64,000 bases of DNA. It comes from Tubulanus polymorphus (lineage: Eukaryota > Nemertea > Palaeonemertea > Tubulaniformes > Tubulanidae). A program made the translations under genes and the position numbers. The notes beneath the pieces are model-generated. The model did not search any database. It saw only the letters and a program-made list of their open reading frames with translations, and was not told the DNA's origin. Each line of letters starts with the position of its first letter. Positions within the stretch are counted from its first letter, which is position 1. Positions 34,301 through 47,269 of this stretch are shown here, piece by piece. The stretch is taken from positions 10,850,501 to 10,914,500 of the forward strand of contig NC_134035.1 in assembly GCF_964204645.1 (NCBI RefSeq). The letters are read 5' to 3'.

Positions 34301-37300
34301 AGAGGATCATTGTGTAATGGAAACTAGTGACTGTAAAGCGACTAATCCGACGAAATTGCCTGCAAACCCATTTCGTCAAAATAATGATATACCGTTTCAA
34401 AAAACCTCCACTAGCAAGACGGGACGACTGAATCAAAACATAAATCTAATCTATATAGCGGTAAAGGTAGGTAATAAGATATACCCCGTCTATTAGTTTA
34501 AACGTTGTATCTGTCCTTCGATAAAATAGCGAAAAGCCCCAATCAAAACATCGCTATTTGCACCGCCATGATCTTTTCTGGCCTCAACGCCTTAATCGTA
34601 TGTCTCGTCGTTTGGGTAGCTGGTTGTTTGTATTCGACGCGGCGGCCGCTGCTGCCTCATCGATTGGTAAACCAAGCGGAAAACCACATCGCCAAAGAAC
34701 ATATCTAATGGCGGCTTTTGTATTTGAGATAAGATCGCCAGCTTAATCGCCCGTGCTGTAATAGCGATATGAACAGACAGACAGTGTTCGTTCGGTCATT
34801 TTGTTCGCTAATTTCGCATATAGTAAGACATTCTTAATGCTTCCATTTTATATTTCATTACGTATAGTAACGATCAGAACAGTTCGATCATAAACCGGAC
34901 CAACGTTTTGGGCGACTGAGCATTCAATCTCAGCAGTTGTCCAGCGCTTTATTCGATATTTTGTATTTACTTATATCACCTTTAATTGTAAATTGTTTTG
35001 TAAATAGAATGCTAATATACTATCATCATAACGTTCCACAGTGTTCTGTGTTGAGATTTGACTGAAGAGTTAAAGCACCGAAAGTCAACTGATTTTAATT
35101 CAGAGTTATTAAACCAAACATTCTAGAACGACTCTAACAACCTATCTTTTTATTCAATCTTATGATTAGCCATGATCTTATTGCGTATATTCAATGTTGT
35201 ATGTATTAAAGTGCCTTAGGGCAATATTCACGTTTATAAAAGTTTCATGTAAATGCCTTAGAGCAATATTTCATTGCATAAGGCACCATAATAACAATAA
35301 TAATAATGATAATAATGTATGATAATTAACACTCATGTACGGCTATAGATTCTGTTAATCTGTCTCGAGTTGTGCGGACATCTTTAAGGAGCCACGCGGA
35401 GGGTTGTTCCGGAGGGTCATTCTCCTCTTGGAATAGTACACGGTTTGGTAATTTGATATTTCGAGTTGTAAGAGTTACTAATGAATTCCATATCGAGCGA
35501 GCTAATTAGTTTTGGTTTTGAAATTCACGCCTTGCTAATGAATTGACAGGGGATACGAATCAGTGGTGGTTAGGAAGATTAATTCAGTGACGAATTTAAT
35601 CGATGAGTCACATTATCATCAATGGACCACGAACGATTCGATGATTAATTAACTAACAATCGTGAACATTTCGTAGATATCTTGTCTAAAGAAAACCCTG
35701 TTCGATTACACAGAATCTTTCTTTCGGCAAATGGAATACTGCGATTGTCGTTTTTGCAAGAAACACGATCTTAGGCTTACGGACCCGTCTTAGACCACTT
35801 GGGCTCTCTAGCTAATCTGACAAAGTCCAGTCGTCAAAAACGACACAAGATACCGCATCTAAGTTCTCTACTTCTTGGTTTGGAATTTCGTTCCGGATTT
35901 TTGTTAAGCGAGCGCGGTATTTCGACGCCTTGTCTAATAAGCTTCGAATACGTAATCTCTAAACTAAATACCGGATCCAACTGACTAGAATCCTCGTCTG
36001 AACGTAGCTATATTCGACGAAAAAACTACACGTCGCTTTGATAGGGTAAAAGGGCGCCCGCCGTTAAGCCGGCTGTAATCGAGTACAACTTACTTCAAGC
36101 GTCATTAAACATAAAATGGCGATGCTCGCCAGGTGGAACGCGTGCGCCATTTCTTCGAGGAGGTGCACGGTGTCGTCGTGTTTTTTGGTATGAGTAAAAT
36201 CACAATCGCAAATATCACTATCGCGCGTGGCATTCGGGTCTAGTATCAAAGCCATCGTCGAATTGGAACAAGAGCAGCTGCTGCGGTTACGAGCGGGCGC
36301 CATCCCGTACGGTATCGTCGGCGGATGAGAATCAGACGTAGATGGCGCCGCTAACGAGTCACGTGATAGATCGCGATTAGCAGCCGCGGCCGCAATTTCG
36401 CGTTTATCATTTCTGTGATGTCCTGTAGAGTCTTTTTCGATCGCCCCGGTGTCGTTTCTAAGACTACGTCGCTCATACCGCCCCCTGGTGTCTTTTTCAA
36501 GTATCACAGATTGCGGAGGTAGAGATGTTTCATCCCCCGTATCGGACCCGTTTACTCTATCAACACTAGCCTCCCCCACGGCGGCTTCGCTTGGTCCACC
36601 GGTATCGTAAACCCGATCCTGTTCTTTGATTCCCGTTGCATTATAACCATCAGCTGCTGCCCCCTGGTGAATAGTTTTTTTATTTGGAACGTTAGGGATA
36701 TCGTCGTATTCGTCGAGCGCTCGTCTGTGTCGATCGTTGATATCAGCTCGCTCGGCGATATCATCGACGCCGCGCTGAAATAACGAAGCGTTTTCGGCGC
36801 GCGAATAGAAATTCCGCCGATTTTCCAATTTGTCAATTACGTCGTCCAAAGTTATCTCTCCGTGGAAATCTCGCAACGACGGATAATCCTGTTGGAGTAT
36901 TCCTACCAGTTTGTGCAGCGACTGTTCGCCTTTGGCAAAACGTTCTGAAAAAAATACGTCAAAAATACATATAAATGGTTATTGATCTGTGGAAGCTTCG
37001 TATGTGGGTCTGACAACGATCTTCAATTAGAAAACTGCGCCTATGCTACGATAGATTATTTCGACATATCCAGTTTACATTCCCATCAAATGCTCTATTG
37101 CATGAATAACAATAAATAACTCATTGTAAGTCTTAGACTTAAGCGCCATTTTGATAACTGGTGACGTCATGATCACGCGCGCGAGTTAGGTACCGGCAAA
37201 CACTAGATGGCGCCACAATATTCATTGGGATATGCGTACTGAGCATCATATCATTTTCGATGAAGATATCAGGCTTCGAATTCTTAATATCATCAAACAA

Positions 37301-40300
37301 GTCATCGAATGGAAATAAGATTAACTTTTTCACTCACAGATTTACTAATTCGAAAAGTTGATTCGATTTTAACTGAAATGTTTCAGCGACTGAAGTTGCC
37401 ACTAGCGAACCTGGCGGATAGTCACGGAATCCACGCCTGCCGCTGTAGCGGTGCCGGGGTACCTCATAGAAGGCATGAACGTAACATTAACAATTTCCGG
37501 GGATCCGTCGTGTGAATAACCACCAACACTAAATCGTCATCTGGTGAAAAAGTGCGTGTTCTATTGTGGGCACGTTGCATTTCCGGTATGGAAAACGCGT
37601 ATGACTGGGGTCACTGTGGAGGCTTGTTAGGAACGCGAACAATAATAAATCGGTATAAAGATTGCCGCCGCGGTCGATGTAGTGAGTGATTTTTTATGTC
37701 GTTATCACCCGTTGTCACCCAATTTCCCCCGAGCGTCTCGTAGCTATTATACGTCCGTGACCGATACAAGTGTGCGGCAATTTGTACACGATACATATAC
37801 ATCTACATCGGATTTGTTAATCGATTGATGCAATAAATCCGCGAGAAAGATGGATGCATATATTGACCAGACGTCGGCACCATCTTAGTAAAGAGACCCC
37901 TCCGGCAGACGGACAGATATCAACATATATATATAACCAAAGTAGTTAACGATAGTAAACTGGATAGATCGTGAAATGCCAAGTGTTATTTGAACGCCAG
38001 ACTTTTTATGAAATCGTTACATTTTATGCCCGCTAAATCGGTGCTGTCGGCATACCAAGTGAAAGTGTGGGGGGAAAACAATTAGCAGTCGAAATCGTCT
38101 ATCAAATTCTCTGATTTTGATCGCTAGAAATCCGGCTTTAAACATTAGTTTCGGTATTTTCGGCAGTTTCTGTACAAATGAAATTTCATCATGGGAAAAT
38201 TATGATTATGAACATGTACACATATATTTCTAATCAAAAGAGTGATATTTCAGTTAATTCAGTAAAACGTTATACGCCGTATGGTAATCATGGCAAGGGA
38301 AGTCTTTTTGTGGTGCCGAATTATTACCGCAGCTTAAAGGGCGATTACGTGCGTCGACTGCTAAAAAGTATTTCATGTCATCTCAGCGCGATGTGATGAA
38401 ATACAAATGAATCTATATTCGGTACAGATGATAATTCGTTCGATTTTGTTCGCGTGTTTTTCGAAGCGAACACCCAGATTTGATATATACGTAAAAGGTC
38501 GTAGCTAACATCCTTAGCGCAAGTATGGAACAAGTCTCCCCCGAGGCACACGCGACAGCGATGGCTATTTCCCGCTCGAGAGATATCGGAGGAAATGGTG
38601 GCTATAGCGAGTATCGGCTGAAAGCCTGTCAATACGCCTGAACGCGACCGACCGCGCCAGTGCGTGCCTGGGAATATTCAATATCGTTTCCTTAATTTAA
38701 TTTCGCCAAGTGAACGGTGCACAAAAATGACATTTCATCGTTTAACGTCGATTCCGTGATCAGATTTGGCAAATTTATCGTCAAATGCGATTTTTGTTAC
38801 ATCTCGTTTCCGATGATCACGAAGTATAACGGTTGAAAGCCCGACGCACAGGGAGACTGCGAGGGAAACAGGAAACGCGGAATCAAACGATGTTTAATCG
38901 CTCGGAAACATTGTTTCCCGAAATCATGTTTCTTGTTTCTCGCAAATGCAAATGCACGCGGCACAGAGAAACTATAGGAAACGTGTTTCTGTGTTTCTCT
39001 GCGTCTTGTTCGTTGGGTTTAAAGTGTCGGACGACCTACAAGACATATTGAAAGGGCGTCCTTACGACGTAACGGTAACATGCCATGAATATGTTATAAT
39101 TGTATGAAAATGTGTGTCTTGTAAGCCTTTTATAGGCTGGCTTTACTTGTAAAGATGACACTTTAATAAACTATATATATATATATATATGGGTGTGGTT
39201 TTATATCTAAGTCACGTCCTATTGGCGTCAAAAGCAATAAGTGATTTACATGACGGACACAATCAGTTTAACATATTAGTAATTGAATTATTGCTACTAA
39301 TTTGTTTATGCTATTGATTTATTGCTACATTGTTTTTTATTATACATGTATACTTAAATGCTTTGTATCTGCTTATGCTTATACTTAAACGTTATAGTCA
39401 TTTACGGTAATTCGCGCATAAGCTCTGGCGACCGGACCCAATGATGAACTATCGCATCGAGCATGTTTTACAATTAGCTGTATCTTCATCAATCAAAAGA
39501 TGCCGTGATGGTTTTTAGCTGTTATCTTTATTACCAAAATATCATACATCTTCACCAATGAAGAAAGAACTAAATGCCAAATGATCGTATTTTTTTACCA
39601 ATAACTAACCGTTCTATATACTAGAAAGTTACACACATATTTACATAAAATTTCTATTGTAAAACCGAATAAAATCTAATAACTTTGAGGCAGTAACTAG
39701 ACTCCTGACCGAACCATCAAAGGCAGGTTTTTTTATTTACTTTTCTACAGAAATTAACCTAAAATCATAAGATAGTAGTAGTCATCAGTATTCATATTTA
39801 CTTTAACTGTTTTCAACCTTGGGCGATATTTTTGAGAATTGTTCATGTTATTTTGTATGATTATGTATAAATAAAATGAAATTTCTGTATTCATGGATAT
39901 TCTTGATGGTTAAATGAAGCTTCCGTTAAAAGAAGAATCATCGAAACGCTCATTTTTCTTTCATATCATGCGATGTGCAACGGATTTTTCCGCGAGCGGG
40001 AATTTCCCTGGCCGAAAAAGAGTTCAGCATAGATCAGCATACATATCCGAACATCGACATATCGAACGCTTTCAAACGCACGGGTGTCGTACCAATCGTT
40101 TAACGGATTGTTTGTTCACATGGAAATTATCTCGATGTTCGACGAAGGGTAAAAAAAAACTGCTCGCCGGCTTCGGTCTTTATGCATTTGACCTTTCAAA
40201 CCGTTCGATATAGATCCGAACACGAACGGATATACGACGAGGCATAATACGTAAAGCTCCCCAATTGTTGATTAAACGAACAACAAACCGCGGCAACGGC

Positions 40301-41129
40301 GGCGGTGGCATTCCTCTCTAGCGAGCGCCCCTGGATCCGAACGATCCCGCCTTTGAGAGATGAGGCGCAGACGATAGCTCAAAACGATATTCACGAAGAA
40401 GATGTAACAGTTAACGCGCGTGCGGCTTCGGTCGTTCAAACACAGTAACATTAATTCTGAAATTTCCGACCCCAGTTTTACATCGTCGAATTACAATGTC
40501 ACACCGTCCAAGGATACACATAATTATTCTAACCCGATCGACGCCAAATGGAAACCATTTCATCGAAGCCACCAGGGCCCAATTTCAGGAAAAGAATTAA
40601 CTAGTTTTTTAATCGCTATTGTTTACCTCATGTTTTGGCGAGAACGAACATTCAAACCTAACCATTTTAAGCTTAACTATTTTTATGAAACTGACCCTGT
40701 ATGTATTTGATTATCATTTATCTAATTATTTATTTATTTATCATAGTGATTTGTACATTACATATTAATCGTAATTAGAAATTGATTAGAAATTAAAGTC
40801 ACTTTAAGAGAAATGATTAAATATAAATAGCATATATAAAAAGAGTTTTCCTTCCGGATAGATCGTCACAAAATTTGACTTAAAAGTTGATTAATGGACT
40901 TTCTGCGAAGAAAAGAGAAAACTTTCGAAAGATTGTCCACTCTTTGAATAAGCTTGAAATTCATGCCTTCATAAAAAATGGCATTAGTTCATCGGATTAC
41001 TCACCTCGAATTATGTAAAGGTCTATCATCAGCTGCCCAATGACCATGGCTGCATCTAACACTACCAATACACAGATTATGATAAGAACGTGATGACTGT
41101 CCAGAAATCGTGCTAGCTTTCGCCGAAAA
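28365..41129 (-). CDS. HVCN1: Voltage-gated proton channel Hv1-like, 5' end not found
   Basis: Eight minus-strand exons with GT-AG sites and compatible phases: 41005-41129 (S1), 36094-36944 (S1-S2 loop and S2), 33993-34046, 32263-32401 (S3, S4), 31534-31649 and 30549-30633 (coiled coil), 30158-30354 and 28365-28580 (acidic tail, stop). They give 593 residues, against about 230-350 in typical Hv1. S1 is FLDSHHVLIIICVLVVLDAA, with the selectivity Asp (human D112 position). S2 ends FHLASIAILCLMTLE, with the H140 and E153 equivalents. Then come KKMEIFD (E171, D174) and FLLDLVLLE (D185). S4 is FLVILLPWRVIRIVN: R2 and R3 are present, but R1 is Leu. The coil begins RRQIKSLKGLCRKHG. Hv1 subunits conduct protons and dimerise through this coil. 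The N-terminal cytoplasmic exon(s) lie above 41130 and were not identified. Gating of this variant is unknown. Confidence 0.88.
28665..28740 (-). repeat. tRNA-like SINE head, inverted partner 1
   Basis: On the minus strand: gtgccgtggctgagtgtagc, then gatgccatcaggttcgagtc, an A-box/B-box arrangement. It is the inverted homologue of 28944-29005. It lies within the last intron of the proton-channel gene. Confidence 0.6.
28940..29010 (+). repeat. tRNA-like SINE head, inverted partner 2
   Basis: Plus strand: ttcgtgccgtggcaatctcg, then atgccatcaggttcgaatcc, with a B box (ggttcgaatcc). It shares its sequence with 28665-28740 in the opposite orientation about 210 bp away. The A box is weaker than in the partner. 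Confidence 0.6.
29378..29851. mobile_element. MITE with 'gcgccattttg' TIRs
   Basis: The left end (gtccagttagcaggcgccat, then tttgtggcgg) is mirrored at the right end (ctcaaaatggcggttggtaa, then ttggtaacttccct). There is no transposase ORF. A half copy is at 13015-13208, and a related shorter element is at 60428-60590. It lies in an intron of the proton-channel gene. Confidence 0.7.
29885..29995. repeat. Palindromic element 'cagttccac', copy 1
   Basis: This palindrome of about 105 bp contains ccagttccacagtcgtgagt and, towards the other end, aactcactctggaacttgat, with gagttaactcagagtc in the middle. Related copies are at 56368-56460 and 60305-60416. Confidence 0.75.
36094..36944 (-). other. 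HVCN1: Exon for the giant extracellular S1-S2 loop of the Hv1-like channel
   Basis: 851-nt exon (2 nt plus 283 codons), open throughout, flanked by a good acceptor (TTTTTTTCAG) and donor (GAA|GTAAGT). It joins in phase the S1 exon (phase 1) and the S2-S3 exon (phase 0). About 255 residues precede S2. They are hydrophilic and contain seven N-glycosylation sequons (NAS, NAT, NGS, NDT, NRS, NST, NAT) and a Cys-rich patch (SSCSCSNS ... DICDC). S1-S2 is extracellular in Hv1, where it normally spans only some 10-20 residues. The alternative, that this is an unspliced intron, is unlikely given the long open frame and the sequon content. Confidence 0.85.
36945..41004 (-). other. Intron of the Hv1-like gene
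   Basis: 4.06-kb intron between the S1 and S1-S2 loop exons. It contains a TA run and a repeat at 39048-39190, plus short motifs near 37390-37460 that resemble 42985-43075 (actagcgaacctggcgg / actagcgatcctggtgg). No nested gene was recognised. Confidence 0.6.
39048..39190 (+). repeat. Dispersed repeat, copy 1, ending in a (TA)n run
   Basis: The block from gaaagggcgtccttacgacg to aagatgacactttaataaac and the following TA run recurs in inverted orientation at 52839-52976. The AATAAA-like end with a simple-sequence tail suggests the 3' end of a retroposon. Confidence 0.8.
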
Positions 41130-44100
41130 CTGGAATCAGAAAAGAAAACTAGTCTTAGTGCGTATGCACTTTATTTTCTGAAAGAAACAATTACTTTTCG
41201 TTACAGAAATGCTCGCGAATTGCTGAAAACTAGTCGGAAAAGCAGTGTTTTTGTGAAATGTCTGCAGCACAGGTGGTTTCCGCAGTTTGCGATTGGAAAG
41301 AACAATACTTCTGCAGCAGAAGCAAAGCATCGACGCTAAAACCCTGTAAAGCTCGGATACTTTCGCGAACTATTCGCCCGAGGCTTTTACTGAGAAAAAA
41401 AATCCATCCCTGAAATGCCATCATCGTATTGCTACGTATACAATCATCTTGACGTCATACCGACAGGTTATTGTGAATAAAATATCGAAAAATACAGGTT
41501 GAATTCGCAGAAACGCGCGGCCTGGCTTGAATTTGTTTACACGAATGTTTTGCACGTCGACTGTGTAAATCAGATAGAAAACACATTATTCATAGTTGTT
41601 AAATCACGGGAATGATAGCACCTCAACACGCGCAGAGAACAAAGCAGTAACGCCGTAATCTAAAACCGAGTTTGTACAGACGTTTCCTTTCAGTGGAAGC
41701 CTGCATTTCTTAACTTTCACAAAGATAACATAATAGCATTTCAGATTTCAAACCCACTATATACAAACTTAAAAGATTAGAAACAGAATATATTCATTAA
41801 GAATTGATAATCGAAACTGAAATGACACGACGTTTTGGACTTATGGAGACCATCACCTGGTGTGATAGACTCACCTGACGATGGTCCGAGAGAGGGAATT
41901 CCAAATTTCGAGTCAATAATTTCGGATTTTAATCGTTGATAAATAATGAATTTCGTTTTTCATATTTAGAAATTGTGTATATAGTGAGTTTTAAATCCCA
42001 TCATCTATTCTCCATGCACGTCGGCTACCCTGCTACTATTATATCATTTCACTCTATCACCGATAAGTCTTGGTATGTTTGTACAATGAATCCGTTTTCG
42101 AGTTTTTCCACCTCTAACGAAATTACTCGATCTTGACCAACGCATTCTAAGATGTCGTTTATTTCATGCATATGCGCTCTACATGTTTTCTTGCCTTCAT
42201 ATTTTTGGTCGACAGTAACAGTGTTTTTATCTGCCTTGAACGACTGTGGAAAGTATTGCATAAAATATTGATAGATATTCAAATTGATATGTGCATTTAT
42301 ACGAACATGACAATGCGACATAAAACGAAACGGTTTTATCTCGGACGAAAGAGGCAAAGAAGTAATGAATTTTTGCGCTACGCCACAGCACGCGAACGGC
42401 TAATAATCCGTTTTTCAACGATGAATCGAGTAAAAATTTCCTAACTGCCTACTACAGTTATACGAGTGCGTCATTACGAGAGAGATTCGAGTCACGTTTT
42501 TTCGACGTCATTGCATCGGGCAGCAACGCGTCCCTTTGGCCCGCAATAAATCATACCTTCTCACTCTCAGTTACTTCGAGATACAACCAATCGCTTTAAG
42601 CTTTTTAACGGACTAACTTGGGAAGAGGACTTAAGATATATGTATATATAATTCTATGAATACATCATACGTCACGGCATATGCTACTTGCATCGGTAAC
42701 CACTTCCCAACGTTTTGGACCAAAGTTTAGATTCATTGTGATATGGCTTGTAAATACGATTTGCAATGGGAGACCCGAAACACCAGCTATCCCACCAGAT
42801 GGCGTTACGTGCAATAGGTCATATTTTCAATGAAATTTGAACCCGAATTCATATATTATTACATCACCATATACACAATACTTTCATTCTTCTACTCGGA
42901 TATCGGTATAGATTTCATAGATAATTGATTCATTTAAGAGAAAATATCATTGAGTTTTAATTGAAATGTAGAAGAAATCGAATGTGGAAGACCAACTACT
43001 AGCGATCCTGGTGGTTCCTCGCCTGCCATACTTGGAATCCTCGATTGCCACAGTAGCGGTGCGGATACCCCGTTATGAGATCTATTCAAATTGTTTTCTC
43101 AAGAATGCAGTGGTTTTAGTTCGAGGAAAAATATCTATGGTTCTAATATTTGAAATGATGCTGTCGCGTTCCGGTTGGTACACGCCAGCCGTTCGCGCTC
43201 GTCTAATCGATGGCCTTTACCATCCTACCATCCATTAATCCATCGTAGCGGTGCATGTCGATAGAAAATGCTTATGTTATTTTTTTCTCATCCAGATAAT
43301 CTGAAACCCGTAGACAAGCAAGCTTTTACACAAGCGATAACCGCCGTAAAGCGTATCGACAGCAGTTCCTGAATGTTTTGACTCAAGAAACCGATCAGAC
43401 CCTTTATTTATAGAACTTGTTGGTCAATTGATTATTCGATATTACTATATATGTATCAGATCCTGTTATCCCAGTGGAATATTATACTTTGTTAAACAGA
43501 ACATGCCCATCTGTCACGCCAGACGCTGATAACTTCAGATTTCGTTTTCCCGTTTTCTCCGCAACGATTCATTCCGAGACAGTCTGGGTGAACTTCGCTT
43601 TTTCGTAGTTAGTCGACTAGTGGTCAGAGCTTATAACCGAACGCACATTAGTTCGATCTTGACGCATTTCCCAGTGTCGGCCATTTTGGAATTAGGTGTG
43701 GCGGTCTACAGCGACCGCCCACAGTGGCGAGGTTCGCTATTTCCGGAATATAGTTCCGACTAGTTGATATTCGATTTCAATAAGTTCGCAAATAGTCGAC
43801 GATTCGCGGTTATCGGAGTTAGTCCGTTAGTTTAATAAAGGTCTTGCGTGAGGTCATAGTTTGTTTGTCAATCAGGGCTGGAGACCCAGCATACATAACA
43901 ACAACAGATAATCAGGGGATTCACACAAATTTTGAGGGTCAGTCGTGTAAATCACTAAATGTTTTTTTTTACCAACCAATCATGCCACGTCACTTCGAAG
44001 AAACACATAGCTGCAAGACCACAATAGCGCCACAGAGAAACACTGGCCGTTGTAGCTCTGCACTGTGCAAAATCAAGCGCCATTGAACTTGGCATTAAAT

Positions 44101-47100
44101 GACTATTCTTTTACAAATTAACACTCACGCGAACTTTCTTCGCGCAGATCGAACGGAACAATAAGCAGCAGCAATACGACGCCGTTCAGACGTTGTTGTG
44201 TAACGTCTTCGAAAGCGCCGTAGAGTGCTACGTGTAGGCGGTTTATCGCGCTCCAGACTCGCTAATTATCTCGCCATTACCGAACACGGCCAACAGCTAT
44301 AGCGATCATAACCGAAGAATAATTAACTCAACACTCGGCGAAATCAACGATGACCATTTCTAGAGTATAACACGCGCACTCTCAGCAGTTGTATTTAACA
44401 TCCTCGTCTGATTCTGATAAACAGTCGTTAACTTCGACGTTTATTTACTTAGTTTTACCTGCGAATGGATCACACGTCTGTAGGAAATTAACGATTACAC
44501 CTCAAAGGATTTAAAACCTGAACTCGAATGCCTACATAGCGAAAATAGCGGATAACAAACGAGTCATCGTCATTCTTCAAAGCCAAAAACCGACTTTCGC
44601 ATACTTATCGGGTATACATCGAGTATTCCACGCGTGGCAAGCGAGGGTCCGCTAGGTTAGCTAAGACTAACAGGGTGCAATTTTCCGTCCGAGTCAAATC
44701 AACTTTTCTCTTAGAGATCGATCGATCAATAACTTAACCAAACACCGAGTAAAATCAATCGAAACATATCTTTCTGTGATAATATATATTTTTTGATATC
44801 ATATATTTGGGCGCCTGAAAATACAGTTCAAAGTTTGGAAATTGAAGATCATCTCAATGAATTCGACTGACGAATAGTCGAGCGCCGTCCTACTTATGGG
44901 ATAGCCGTTTTCCCCCATAACTCCAATCCGACGAGAATCAACTATGCGAATCTATAACCGACGTGTAAGAGCTTTCGCGCGTCTCTGTCGGTTTTTTGCA
45001 CAGATTATATCTGCGTGGACGGACACGAGCGCCGATAACGCTAACGGTACAATGATGGATGGAATCTATATAACGATAATCCCGTTCGACTGCTGGCTTT
45101 TAGATGTTAATATATGAGCGAGTTCGCAAAGACCAGACGGGTGTGTACCGAAACATTGTAACTGCCGCTACGAGAATGAAATGATGGCCATCGTTTTAGA
45201 GAAAAACGCGGTATAATTGGTCAACGTCATTGACGGTAATTAGCGTATTACCTTTGAAGCGAAATAGCATTCGCGTGATCACAAGGTTTGTGCATATTCA
45301 AGAGATGTATCATTAGTATTGAAAGAATGTGAACATTGGTCTTGTCCAATCCGGGCTTTGGGTTCCTGGCGGAGTTTCTTGGTCGAAGGTTCTTCTCTGG
45401 TCTTAACCCCATTGGGAAAAAGAAACTTCGAACACGCTTATAATGCCCTGCGTGAGTCGAGGGTATTTAGAAAAATATGAGTTTACATATTTTGTTCAAA
45501 TACCTAAACGAAGGAAGTTCCTTCTCGGGTTACCGAACCATTATTACTATCAGAAAATGAACCTTCGTATAATTTAAAACATATCCTTCGTCCATACTCT
45601 TATACAACCGTCTTCAGTAAACTGTCATCTGGTAGATTTCTGTAAATTACCATACCATACCATACCACATCCTGCCCCGCCATAACACACCATAACACAA
45701 CGTAACATATATGAAATCTAATCTCGATAAAACACTCTGTCCGTGTTGTAACCAATATACAATAGAATCCGACAATACAAAAACCCTTAGTTTGTATTAC
45801 ATCAGTTTTCCTAATCAATCTCTTTGTTCTGGGTTGTACATATAGACTTCGTAACTTTGCTCCAAAGTATCCCCGAAGATGACTATCATGATATAGTCGA
45901 AACGTCGAATAACCGTCGAATGAAAGATGAGCTGAAGGAAACATTTTTCGACGGACTCGTCTTTCTATTGTATCGTGGGATTCGATTAATCTTACAAAAC
46001 CGTCGAGAAATTCTTATATTTCTTCATAAAGAATGTAATGATTTTTTTTTCACCGATAAGAAGCTATATAATATGTCTGACGTCGCGATCGCACGTGAAA
46101 GAAGTACTACACCCGGAAGTCGGTCGGTGTTTGTCTAGTGTCGGTTTTCTCGGAGAATTAATATATCATCTCAAAAAGTAGACCCATTGCCTTGAGAGTA
46201 AATACGAGAGATCTGGAGAGAGATCGAGACGGACAGCTATCAATCATAATACCCCTACAGCCGGTACGCGGTCGATTCCAGCTGCCACAGGTAACCGTTA
46301 AAGTCCATAGGTTAGCCTACCGTTCGGGGAATTCATCGTCGAACCCCTCGACTGATTACCGAGCGAGCGACGCAGCGTTCGCTTTTTTTCAATCATCCGT
46401 AAGTAGATAAGTCAATCCCGGTCGAAAACATCGTACGATTCATATGCACAATTTGACAGCACAATTTGAGCTTTGGTCGTGATTCAGTTTGAAGTCTCAC
46501 CTATATCTGATCGCGCGACGGATTCATCATCTAAGCGCCGAATATCCAGGCTGTCAAATCTGAGAAGTAGATACGCGAGCTATACTTCAGGTTTCGCTTA
46601 GAGAGCGTTTACGTAAATACAACTGGCGCATTTCATTGCACATCATTTGTTTCGCTTTAATGCAAATGAGACGGAAATTGCTTCTCAGAGTGTACGGAAT
46701 TCATGTAGTATTTAAAGATTTCAGCTATGTTTTTTCCAGCTTGAAAAATTTCATCCTCCTAATTACTGTATTTACTAAACAGATAGAGCGTCAATTAGAT
46801 ATGAGATTTACCAGGACCTCGAAATGCACTTTAACTCTTGCTTTTCTGGCAAATAACCAAAACCCCGCCCGCAACGAATCTTACACAAATGAAATAATTC
46901 CTGTCCCATTTCGTAACGAGATATATCTCAGCACAATTTCAAAATAATTTTGATTGAAACGGGAATATGCTTCAAAGCGCTAAACACGGCTGTCCAGGGG
47001 CCATCTTTGAAAATAATACGAATGTCAGTTGAATTGATGACCCGGGAATGAAGCTTGGGAAGAGCCCACGAAGTGACGATATCTACTCGATGGATTCTTT

Positions 47101-47269
47101 ATTATAACTGCCTTTAAATATTACTTTACTGACACTACTACATAAAAATCAATTTATCTCATGGACGGTGTGAGCGGAGGTTGCGGTCAGAACAGATGTT
47201 GCTGCCGGATCCGGGAGAGTGCCAGTAACGCACTAAGAGAATTATTCACAATCTTAACAAAATAGAAAA
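41130..47269. other. No supported gene; likely 5' intron or upstream region of the proton-channel gene
   Basis: The missing N-terminal exon of the Hv1-like gene should lie in this direction. One minus-strand candidate (about 44128-44258: WSAINRLHVALYGAFEDV to a gtgagt donor) and another near 42100-42190 were seen, but neither can be tied to the channel. Hammerhead-like and Penelope-type motifs occur at about 45873-45910. Confidence 0.4.
45870..45912 (+). repeat. Hammerhead-like motif (Penelope-associated type)
   Basis: The sequence ccgaagatgactatcatgat leads into atagtcgaaacgtcgaat: a CCGAAGA box (one mismatch to CUGANGA), a hairpin GACTAT...ATAGTC, and GAAAC. It closely resembles the core inside the palindrome at 21932-22141. 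Confidence 0.45.

Noticed and set aside
41822-41895. Hammerhead-like arrangement around cctgacgatggtc
   Set aside because: A CTGACGA box and a gaccatc/gatggtc inverted repeat are present, but no GAAA box lies in the proper place.
42049-42357. 102-residue minus-strand ORF
   Set aside because: Protein-like in places, but without motif or splice evidence, and it overlaps ORFs on the other strand.
44128-44258. Minus-strand open segment (WSAINRLHVALYGAFEDV...) ending at a gtgagt donor, as the proton-channel first exon
   Set aside because: No start codon in frame and a weak acceptor. Its ending phase could not be shown to match the S1 exon, and the sequence has no Hv1 N-terminal character.
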